DNA of 64,000 nt. It comes from Acidobacteria bacterium Ga0077534 (GTDB lineage: Bacteria; Acidobacteriota; Blastocatellia; Pyrinomonadales; Pyrinomonadaceae). The position numbers and the translations under genes were made by a program. Shown here piece by piece: positions 58,070-64,000 of the stretch; within the stretch, counting starts at the first letter, position 1; each line of letters begins with the position of its first letter. The stretch is taken from NCBI GenBank assembly GCA_001464455.1, contig LNEI01000018.1:537343-601342 (forward strand), written 5' to 3'. Below the pieces are notes generated by a model, which did no database searches, was not told the DNA's origin, and saw nothing but the letters and a program-made list of their open reading frames with translations.

Positions 58070-59365
58070 TCAGTTGGCTCTGACCATCACTCCATCCGTT
58101 ACCGCCGCGACATTTCCCGTCACGACCATATCGCCTTCGTTGACTCCCTGCTTGATCTGGATCGTCTGACCCTCGAGCAGGCCGGTTTGTACAAACTGTT
58201 CACGTGCGACGCCGTCCTTCACAATGAAGACCGAGTTAACATCGCCGACAGTTTTGACCGCAGAAACGGGAACGACTATCGCGTTCTCCGCCTTTGCCTG
58301 CGTGATGCGGACGGTGGCGAACTGGCCTGGCTTTAGCAGGCCATCGCCGTTTGGCACCTCGGCCTCGACTGTAAGTGTTCTCGCGGTTGCGTTGAGGCTA
58401 GGTAGAATGCGGGCGACCGTGCCGGCAAAATTGCGGTCAGGATACGCACTGGTCTGCATCGAGATTCCCTGCCCGACCGAAACCTTGCCGATCGATGCCT
58501 CTGGAACGTCGATGCGAAGTCGGAGTGTCGATGTCCGGACGATCGTGGCGATCTTGGTGTTCGGGGCCGAAGGGCTTATGTATTCTCCGAGATCAGCGAC
58601 GCGTTCCGAGATATAGCCGCTGAACGGAGCGTAAACGACCGTGTCAGCAAGCGCCTTTCGGGCTTGATCCACCTGTGTTTCGGCGGTTTGAACCGCGGCA
58701 CGGGCGGAATTGACAGCACTTCGAGCCGTATCGATCGCTCTGATCGCGACGGCGGCATTCGAACGAGCTTCATCGAGATTTCCGAATAGAGCATCTCGTT
58801 GAGAACGGCGTTGCTCGAGTATCTGTCGTGAAATGTCGCCCGTCGCATGCAGTTTTTCAGCACGCGCCAGTTCTTTCTCTGCTAATACAAGATTCGCTCG
58901 TACAGTTTTCACCTGAGAAAAGTCTTCGATCGGAAAGGTTTCGCCGTCCTTGATGCCGAGCCGAACCTGGGTCTGCCGCAGATTAGCGATGGCCTGTTCG
59001 ACGGCCTTTCGCTGCTGTTCGACCTGTGCCTCGGCCTGTTCGACGCGGATGCGTGCATCACGATCGTCGAGCCGCAGCATTACGCTTCCTTTGTTAACGT
59101 AGGTGCCGACATCGAAATTAACCTCGACGATCTTGCCCGCGATCGCAGGCCCAACGTCCGTCTGCGCGTCGCTCGCCAGATTACCTGTCGCCTCGAAATA
59201 GGTAGGTATCTGCTTCACGACCGCCTGCGTCGTCTGGACGTCAATGGTCGGCGGCCCGGCCGATGTGTTCGCATTGGAATTGGCAGACTGCGAACCGCAT
59301 CCCCACGTCGCAAGCGAGATAAGTGCTATGAATACAAGAGTTTTAAGGCTTCGTTTCTCTCTCAT
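58070..59365 (-). CDS. RND efflux periplasmic adaptor (MFP)
   Basis: A 431-residue adaptor. The N-terminus (LVFIALISLATWGCGSQS) resembles a lipoprotein signal with Cys at about 23, though the residue before Gly is Trp and the lipobox is imperfect. The biotinyl-lipoyl-like region is split around a long coiled coil (residues about 90-230, VEQAEAQVEQQRKAVEQAI). The beta-barrel portion includes VYAPFSGYISERVADLGEYI and PNGDGLLKPGQFATVRI. It links the RND pump to TolC. Its start codon is adjacent to the stop of the TetR gene at 59366, so translation is probably coupled. Confidence 0.92.
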   Translation of the reverse strand: MREKRSLKTLVFIALISLATWGCGSQSANSNANTSAGPPTIDVQTTQAVVKQIPTYFEATGNLASDAQTDVGPAIAGKIVEVNFDVGTYVNKGSVMLRLDDRDARIRVEQAEAQVEQQRKAVEQAIANLRQTQVRLGIKDGETFPIEDFSQVKTVRANLVLAEKELARAEKLHATGDISRQILEQRRSQRDALFGNLDEARSNAAVAIRAIDTARSAVNSARAAVQTAETQVDQARKALADTVVYAPFSGYISERVADLGEYISPSAPNTKIATIVRTSTLRLRIDVPEASIGKVSVGQGISMQTSAYPDRNFAGTVARILPSLNATARTLTVEAEVPNGDGLLKPGQFATVRITQAKAENAIVVPVSAVKTVGDVNSVFIVKDGVAREQFVQTGLLEGQTIQIKQGVNEGDMVVTGNVAAVTDGVMVRAN

Positions 59366-60034
59366 TTAATTGTTAACGTCCTGGGATCGGATCCCGTTCA
59401 GTAAAATTCGGGCAAAATTCGCCGCGGCTTCTTCGTTTGTCATGTCGAGGATCACGCGTTTTTTGTCCCACAGAATGTTATTCAACGAATGATGGATCAT
59501 CATCCCGACAAATGACCGGACCGCGATACGCGGGTCGAGTTCGCGGATCGCCCCGTCTTTTTGCCGTTCGGCGATGTAGCCGCCGATAAACTTATAGACC
59601 TGGCTGATAAATTCCTGAAAAAATCGCTCCGCCAGTTCATGCTCCTCAAGAGCCGAATAAAACAGGAGCCGCATGAACGGAACGTCTTCGTGATGCTTAT
59701 TCATCGCTGCGAGAGCGATGTTGTAAAAGACCCCGAAATCATCTTTCTCGGCAACTGCTTTTAGCAGAAGATCGTTGCCTTCCCACGGAAACATGTGCGT
59801 TCCGTCGATGCACGCCTTGGCATCCAGGATCGCGGCGTAAAGATCGTCCTTCGTGGCGAAATGGCGAAAAACCATCGCCTCAGAAACGCCCGCCGCAGCC
59901 GCTATCTCTTTGGTCGTCGTCCCCTTAAACCCTTTCCTTGAAAAGAGATCGACCGCCGTTTGCAGTATCTGCTCACGCCTCTCATCACCCGTCATCCTGG
60001 CCGGATGGTCACATTTGAACAAGTTTCGTATCAA
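59366..60034 (-). CDS. TetR-family transcriptional regulator of the efflux operon
   Basis: A 222-residue regulator. The N-terminal HTH reads RREQILQTAVDLFSRKGFKG, then TTTKEIAAAAGVSEAMVFRHFATKDDLYAAIL. The C-terminal ligand-binding domain is helical (residues about 70-215). It is the first gene of the TetR-MFP-RND-TolC unit. A TTG start at 60034 is supported by a GGGAG site six bases upstream; an ATG at 59995 is an alternative. A perfect palindrome upstream is the likely operator, so it probably represses its own operon until an inducer binds. Confidence 0.92.
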   Translation of the reverse strand: MIRNLFKCDHPARMTGDERREQILQTAVDLFSRKGFKGTTTKEIAAAAGVSEAMVFRHFATKDDLYAAILDAKACIDGTHMFPWEGNDLLLKAVAEKDDFGVFYNIALAAMNKHHEDVPFMRLLFYSALEEHELAERFFQEFISQVYKFIGGYIAERQKDGAIRELDPRIAVRSFVGMMIHHSLNNILWDKKRVILDMTNEEAAANFARILLNGIRSQDVNN

Positions 60035-60053
60035 AAATATCTCCCGATCTCAT

Positions 60054-60077
60054 CGGTAAGTAACCACTTACTTACCG
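60054..60077. promoter_or_regulatory. TetR-type operator, perfect 24-bp palindrome
   Basis: Arms CGGTAAGTAA (60054-60063) and TTACTTACCG (60068-60077) are perfect inverted repeats around CCAC. The site lies just downstream of a -10-like box on the minus strand and 20 bases before the TetR start, so a bound repressor would block initiation or early elongation. Confidence 0.85.
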
Positions 60078-60087
60078 AAATCGTAAG

Positions 60088-60115
60088 ATTCTCATTTTCG
60101 GATTCGCTCTGTCAA
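60088..60115 (-). promoter_or_regulatory. sigma70-like promoter of the efflux operon
   Basis: On the minus strand TTGACA (60115-60110) and GAGAAT (60093-60088) are spaced by 16 bases. The -35 box is perfect; the -10 box matches four of six. Start of transcription would be near 60081, next to the operator. Confidence 0.55.
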
Positions 60116-60153
60116 CTAAAACTTGTGTTAACTTTTTCAACCGTCAATTATTT

Positions 60154-60180
60154 GGAACAAAACCCGGTGAAAAATCGTTA
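60154..60180 (+). promoter_or_regulatory. possible ECF-type promoter before the DUF883-like gene
   Basis: GGAAC (60154-60158) and CGTTA (60176-60180) are 17 bases apart, like many ECF -35/-10 pairs, 92 bases before the start. The link to the sigma factor at 48.1-48.7 kb is only a guess. Confidence 0.3.
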
Positions 60181-60271
60181 CAACTGTATGGCGTAAGAAT
60201 TCATCCGAAAGGAGCAATTCACGCAGGATAGCGGCAAAAATTGTCGCCACTTTATTTGAGGAGGATTAATA

Positions 60272-60622
60272 ATGTCGGAATTTGAAGCAGAAGTTAAGAA
60301 AGCAGAACAAGAATTGAACCAGAGCCTTATCCCGGTCGACTCGCCGGAAAAGGTTACAGATGACGAGTTTTTAGGAGATCTCAAGATGCAGGCACAGGAA
60401 TACGGACAGAAAATTCAGGACGCGGCCGCGAAAGCCAAAGATTTTGCCAGCGATAAATTCGCGGTAGCTGGCGACAAGTTCAAAGAACTCTCGGCCAAGG
60501 ACCCCAAAGAACTGGTCGAAGACGCCAAAGAATTCGCCCGCCAAAAACCAGGCCAAACCATCCTCATCTCAGCCGCCATAGGCCTGATCGTAGGCCTGAT
60601 CCTGAAGAGCGGACGCAGGTAG
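60272..60622 (+). CDS. DUF883/ElaB-YqjD-like small membrane protein
   Basis: A 116-residue protein. Residues 1-85 are a charged, helical region (VKKAEQELNQSL, KIQDAAAKAKDFASDKFAVA). The C-terminus is a typical DUF883 tail: ARQKPGQTILISAAIGLIVG with one membrane helix, then LILKSGRR. ElaB/YqjD-type proteins bind ribosomes at the inner membrane in stationary phase or stress. A strong GAGGAGG site precedes the ATG. A possible ECF-type promoter lies upstream, and an intrinsic terminator follows. The long N-terminal extension differs from the usual size, so a different role is possible. Confidence 0.8.
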   Translation: MSEFEAEVKKAEQELNQSLIPVDSPEKVTDDEFLGDLKMQAQEYGQKIQDAAAKAKDFASDKFAVAGDKFKELSAKDPKELVEDAKEFARQKPGQTILISAAIGLIVGLILKSGRR

Positions 60623-60663
60623 TAAAGAAGTAGACTGAGCAGTTTGAGCGAGACCTCACAGAT

Positions 60664-60692
60664 GGCCGTCCAAGATTTGGCGGCCTTTTTTT
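60664..60692 (+). terminator. intrinsic terminator after the DUF883-like gene
   Basis: GGCCGTCC pairs with GGCGGCC (one bulged T) around AAGATTT and is followed by seven T at 60686-60692. Confidence 0.85.
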
Positions 60693-60701
60693 GCGTGCTG
60701 G

Positions 60702-61724
60702 CTAGTACCAACTCACCACGCGCTCGTGGATCAAATTCAACTTGAACGTTGTCTCCCCGGACTTACGTTCTTTCCAAATCTCAGTTATACACTCACCGCC
60801 CTTGTCGAAAGTGCATTCGCGAAGCTCCTCGGTGTCCGGAAGCCATTTGACGGCGCCATCGTCGCTTATTGAAGCAGAAAATGTCTTACGTGAGATCTCA
60901 CGGTCGCCTTTAGAAACAATCATCAGCCGCTGAGTTGGGGTTCCGTCGTCTCTGAAGATAAACCAATCGAGATCTAACCGGTCTCCAATATAACTCCGTA
61001 CCGATCTGCCCGTGAGCAAGGGTTTGCCTTGAACTGATAAGGGGTAACGAAACACCTCGTCAAGGATTATCCGATATTTTTCGTCGTTGCTAGTTATGTT
61101 CTTAACAATCGTGCCGTCCATCTGACGACTCGAACTCTCACATCGACGTCCGTCGGAACTGCACCGTCTTTGGGTCTCCTGACCTATGAGAGTTCCCTTA
61201 GCGTTCGTCCGTCGATAAAGCGTCATGTTGCCGTACCGGTCGAAATCACGAGTAACCCGCTCTTTCAAAATTCCATCGCCGTCCGTAGTTTGTTCCTCAA
61301 TATCCTGATCGCGGTCATTGTACTTTGAGAGTTTGATCTCAAGCAGCTTGTCGCTTACGGTTGGCACGACTCTTACACCGGTTGAGGAGCGTTCGACCTT
61401 AAACCATTCATTTTCGCCAAGGCGAGTCGACTCATATATGAGATCTGCCGAAGTGCGACCCCTTCGATCACGGCTGAAAACGTGTCGTCTGTAGTAGTTG
61501 CCCAAGAAATCCCACCGTTCCACAATCTTATTGGCAGCGTCATAGAAATAGAGATACTCGATTCGTCGAGTGGCAGTCTTGGGGTTTGCCTGATATTCCG
61601 CCGTATTTAAACTGTACTGCTCCAAAACCTTTAAAGGTCGCTGCCCGCGAGCGATATTGCTTGAGGAAACGACAATTAGAATTGTTGCCGCAAGGGCGAT
61701 CGCTTTTAGGTAGGTAACGCTCAT
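60702..61724 (-). CDS. secreted protein of unknown function
   Basis: A 340-residue exported protein with a signal peptide (AIALAATILIVVSSSNIARG). The body is rich in Asp, Arg and Tyr with recurring turns such as FYDAANKIVERWDFLGNYYR, RDFDRYGNMTLYRRTNAKG and VIVSKGDREIS-like strands, giving a YD-repeat-like feel, but no canonical YD/Rhs repeat array is present. Four cysteines occur. It converges with the DUF883-like gene across a terminator. No function can be assigned. Confidence 0.7.
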   Translation of the reverse strand: MSVTYLKAIALAATILIVVSSSNIARGQRPLKVLEQYSLNTAEYQANPKTATRRIEYLYFYDAANKIVERWDFLGNYYRRHVFSRDRRGRTSADLIYESTRLGENEWFKVERSSTGVRVVPTVSDKLLEIKLSKYNDRDQDIEEQTTDGDGILKERVTRDFDRYGNMTLYRRTNAKGTLIGQETQRRCSSDGRRCESSSRQMDGTIVKNITSNDEKYRIILDEVFRYPLSVQGKPLLTGRSVRSYIGDRLDLDWFIFRDDGTPTQRLMIVSKGDREISRKTFSASISDDGAVKWLPDTEELRECTFDKGGECITEIWKERKSGETTFKLNLIHERVVSWY

Positions 61725-61815
61725 ATTAGATTCGATGCGGCATACTCAATAAGGTAGCCTTGCGCGGTTTATGATAAGTATGACCAAACTGGTTACAAAA
61801 AAGGGTACAACCAAA

Positions 61816-61992
61816 TCACAATTTCAGCCTCTCGTACTGTGCGAATAGAGTCATGATCTCGGCGTTCAACTTTTTCTTGGCTGCCAGATCTTTCTCTTGA
61901 TCACGGACTTTCACGAGTTCCTCGATCTTTGCCTGGAGGATCTCGATCTTGGTTTCAGGTTTTCGTTTGGAGATGTTGAATTTGTCGTCCAT
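61816..61992 (-). CDS. small coiled-coil protein, 58 residues
   Basis: A short frame from ATG at 61992 to TGA at 61816. The protein begins MDDKFNISKRKPETKIEILQ and continues as an uninterrupted charged helix with heptad-like Leu/Ile/Val spacing (IEILQAKIEELVKV), ending AQYERLKL. It lies between a secreted-protein gene and a terminator, and the coding potential looks protein-like. No clear ribosome-binding site is seen, so expression is uncertain. No function is proposed. Confidence 0.55.
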   Translation of the reverse strand: MDDKFNISKRKPETKIEILQAKIEELVKVRDQEKDLAAKKKLNAEIMTLFAQYERLKL

Positions 61993-62037
61993 TAGAAGAC
62001 TATAACAGCCGTTGCTCGCAGGCCGCTCAACAAAAAC

Positions 62038-62079
62038 AAAAAGGCTCTCCGGAACTTTTCAGTTTCGGACAGCCTTTTT
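62038..62079 (-). terminator. intrinsic terminator of the DEAD-box operon
   Basis: AAAAAGGCT (62038-62046) pairs with AGCCTTTTT (62071-62079), with an inner TCCGGAA/TTTCGGA-type extension. It is symmetric in its A- and T-runs and lies 59 bases after the stop of the last minus-strand gene. Confidence 0.8.
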
Positions 62080-62137
62080 GATCTTAGTGGTTCGGCCAAA
62101 AGAACCCAGTCACTATCGTTCCCGGTTCCGACCTGAA

Positions 62138-62491
62138 TTAGACCTGCGAATGTATCAAGCGTCGGACCTGGTCACCGAAGAGGACGTCGATCTTTTGGGG
62201 TTCGATGACGGCTGTTACTTCGCCGCGGCCAAATTTGTCGTGGGTCATGGCCTGGCCCTTCTTGTATTTTCGCGAGCGGTCGTAAGGCGAGGCGTTTTTG
62301 CCTGTGCCCATTGAGACCGAGGTTTTTTGGCCTCGGGTAAAGGTGCTCGCGGTTTCGCAAGTTTCGCAGACTGCCTTGGTAATGACGCCTTGTTTAGTGA
62401 CGGTCATCACCTTATGCATCTGTTCGATATCGCAAGCGGAACACATCATTTCTGTCGTGTCACCGATCGCAAATGCAGGTTTCTTGATCAT
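62138..62491 (-). CDS. small zinc-finger-like protein beside a DEAD-box helicase
   Basis: A 117-residue protein. Cysteine pairs MMCSACDIE and VCETCETAS suggest a C4 zinc ribbon in the N-terminal 50 residues. A basic linker follows (YDRSRKYKKGQAM). The C-terminal region KFGRGEVTAVIEPQKIDVLF plus GDQVRRLIHSQV looks like a small beta barrel of the kind seen in nucleic-acid-binding domains. It lies 12 bases after the helicase gene, so they are probably one transcript. An RNA-related helper role is inferred. Confidence 0.7.
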   Translation of the reverse strand: MIKKPAFAIGDTTEMMCSACDIEQMHKVMTVTKQGVITKAVCETCETASTFTRGQKTSVSMGTGKNASPYDRSRKYKKGQAMTHDKFGRGEVTAVIEPQKIDVLFGDQVRRLIHSQV

Positions 62492-62503
62492 TTTATTATC
62501 CTC

Positions 62504-63721
62504 TTAGCGTCCCCGACCGGAGCCAAAACGTTTGAAACTACGCTTTGGTGCCGCCGATCCGGTATTTTTTCTTGCAACCGGGCCGGGCACGAATGCCGGC
62601 TGGCCGCCAAATTCCGGATGAACGACGCGTTCGACCTTTTCGCCCGTCAGTCGCTCAATAGCACGCATGTTATGTTCTTCAGCGATCGTAAAGATCGTTA
62701 TCGCACGTCCCTTGTTTCCGGCACGTCCGGTTCTGCCAATGCGATGAACATAATCCTCCGGTGCCTCCGGTATATCATAGTTTATCACGTGTTGGACCGA
62801 ATCGATATCAATACCGCGTGCCGCGACGTCAGTCGCTACCAGGATGTTCGTATGGCCGGCCTTAAAGGCCTTGAGGGCCGAATCACGCTGCGACTGCGAA
62901 CGGTCGCCGTGGATGCGGTTTGAGCTGTGCTGGCGTTTTTCGAGCACGTGAGCGAGCCTGTCGGCACCGCGTTTGGTCCTGGTGAAAACCAGAACACGCT
63001 GAAGATCGTCTTTCTCGAGCAATTCGAGCAAAAGGACCATCTTCGACTGCGGATTTACCGAATACGCCGTCTGCGTGATCAACTGCCCGGCACGCCCACG
63101 CGGGCTGACCTCGATCATTTCTGGATCGGTCAGCATTTTGTAGGCGATGGTCTCGATCTCACGCGACATCGTTGCCGAGAAGAAGAGAGTCTGACGCTTT
63201 GCCGGGATGACCTTTTCGATACGGCGGATCGACGGCAAAAAGCCCATGTCGAGCATACGATCGGCCTCGTCGAGGACGAGAGTGGTCAGGCCGCGAAAAT
63301 CGATCAAGCCCTGATCCATAAAGTCGATAAGACGGCCGGGCGTCGCGATGATGATATTTGCACCGTTTCGGAGCGAATCCATCTGACGCTTGTAGCCGCT
63401 GCCGCCGATGATCGCCGTGCAAGTAATACCTTTCGGGGCAAACTTGCGGCAAAACTCTTCGGTCTGATTGGCTAGCTCACGCGTTGGCGACAGCACCAGA
63501 ACCTTAGTTCCGGGGCGTTTTGGCCCTTCGATGAGCTTGTTAAGAATTGGAAGCAGGAAAGCAGCGGTCTTACCGGTGCCTGTCTCGGCACACGCAAGAA
63601 TGTCACGGCCCTGCAAAAGAAACGGAATAGCCTGTTTTTGAATAGGTGTAGGCTCGGTGTAACCCATAGCGACGCATTTGTCCGTCAAAACGGGCAAAAG
63701 GCCTAGATCTTTAAAAGTCAT
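62504..63721 (-). CDS. rhlE: DEAD-box ATP-dependent RNA helicase (RhlE-like)
   Basis: A 405-residue helicase. Q motif region GYTEPTPIQKQAIP; motif I AETGTGKT at 45-52; Ia PTRELANQ; GG and TPGRLIDFM; motif II VLDEADRM; motif III FFSATMS; motif V ATDVAARGIDID; motif VI HRIGRTGRAG. The C-terminal tail is short and basic (APKRSFKRFGSGRGR), as in RhlE-type proteins. It unwinds structured RNA in ribosome assembly and mRNA decay, often at low temperature. The symbol is by similarity only. Its upstream region is AT-rich and structured. Confidence 0.93.
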   Translation of the reverse strand: MTFKDLGLLPVLTDKCVAMGYTEPTPIQKQAIPFLLQGRDILACAETGTGKTAAFLLPILNKLIEGPKRPGTKVLVLSPTRELANQTEEFCRKFAPKGITCTAIIGGSGYKRQMDSLRNGANIIIATPGRLIDFMDQGLIDFRGLTTLVLDEADRMLDMGFLPSIRRIEKVIPAKRQTLFFSATMSREIETIAYKMLTDPEMIEVSPRGRAGQLITQTAYSVNPQSKMVLLLELLEKDDLQRVLVFTRTKRGADRLAHVLEKRQHSSNRIHGDRSQSQRDSALKAFKAGHTNILVATDVAARGIDIDSVQHVINYDIPEAPEDYVHRIGRTGRAGNKGRAITIFTIAEEHNMRAIERLTGEKVERVVHPEFGGQPAFVPGPVARKNTGSAAPKRSFKRFGSGRGR

Positions 63722-63911
63722 TAAAATTATATATCTATATCTACTGAAGAACCGTTCACTTCTCTAACAGGCATAAATTCGCCCTATTATTCCGTCCCCG
63801 CACTCCAACAAATGGGGTGCAAAACGGTGGTGGAACATTTCTTCGGGATGTAATAAGAAGTTACTAACGTGGAATGATCTTCAGTGTAACGGTGGCAAGG
63901 AAGGAACCTAC

Positions 63912-63974
63912 GTTCGAGGCTTCGCGCAAAACGCGAAACTCTTCTAACAGTAATAAACGAACCGTGCCTCGAAC
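63912..63974 (-). promoter_or_regulatory. structured region upstream of the DEAD-box helicase gene
   Basis: GTTCGAGGC (63912-63920) pairs with GCCTCGAAC (63966-63974), enclosing a second hairpin TTCGCG/CGCGAA (63921-63926 with 63932-63937). The 63722-64000 stretch has no gene I can support. It may be a long 5' leader, as known for some cold-induced RNA helicase genes, or the end of another transcript cut by the window edge. Confidence 0.45.
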
Positions 63975-64000
63975 TATCCATAACGCTTTTCTCACAATGA

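Overview
The window looks like a chromosomal piece of a Gram-negative bacterium, most likely an Acidobacteriota member of the Blastocatellia/Pyrinomonadaceae type. This is an inference from an acidobacterial-type secreted VWA protein, a sigma/anti-sigma/secreted-protein operon, Pro-Thr-rich TPR proteins, an RND/TolC envelope, mid-50s percent GC and many short intergenic hairpin repeats. No rRNA, tRNA, CRISPR array, prophage or intact IS element was seen.

Layout. 0-3.6 kb: the 3' part of a family A DNA polymerase, a VapBC-like pair, a coiled-coil zinc-ribbon protein, a non-coding block of nested hairpins (2826-3057) and an unknown gene. 3.6-6.8 kb: a large secreted TPR protein with a Pro-Thr-rich stalk. 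6.8-28.4 kb, all on the minus strand: a 20-gene locus for a lipid-linked cell-surface polysaccharide. It encodes a WecA/MraY-like initiating transferase fused to half of a FlaA1-type protein, five glycosyltransferases of types GT4 and GT2, four methyltransferases, a polysaccharide deacetylase, an AsnB-type amidotransferase, a carbamoyltransferase, a sugar nucleotide epimerase, an O-antigen ligase/polymerase, another polytopic membrane protein and a TPR protein. A small DUF4160-DUF2442 pair sits inside it. Together these would start a glycan on undecaprenyl phosphate, extend it, decorate it (methyl, carbamoyl, amide, deacetylation) and polymerise or ligate it. No exosortase or flippase was recognised.

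28.5-32.7 kb: an M1-aminopeptidase-like secreted protein that has lost all three zinc ligands, a Dabb protein, a CrtC/AttH-like lipocalin and an SRPBCC protein. 32.7-34.0 kb: a gene-poor, repeat-rich gap. 34.0-43.3 kb: an amino-acid transport and metabolism island with an MHS-type MFS transporter, a PLP aromatic-amino-acid-type decarboxylase, an AGCS symporter, a DedA protein and two APC permeases. The first permease has a candidate leader-peptide attenuator. 43.4-52.7 kb: a PpiD/SurA-like foldase, secreted proteins, an ECF sigma operon, a VWA protein, an NAD-dependent epimerase/reductase and a quinone oxidoreductase. 52.8-53.1 kb: a frameshifted remnant of a REP-associated (RAYT) transposase next to REP-like palindromes. 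53.1-60.1 kb: a TetR-MFP-RND-TolC efflux operon with a perfect 24-bp palindromic operator. 60.2-64 kb: a DUF883-like membrane protein, a secreted unknown, a 58-residue coiled-coil ORF, a zinc-finger protein and a DEAD-box RNA helicase with a structured upstream region.

The most unusual material is the non-coding and repeat layer: a 115-118 bp MITE-like element in two copies, paralogous hairpins with compensatory stem changes, heptamer repeats inserted in frame in two enzymes, an over-represented 9-mer, and the attenuator candidate. Among proteins, the zinc-less M1 homologue and the WecA-FlaA1 fusion stand out.
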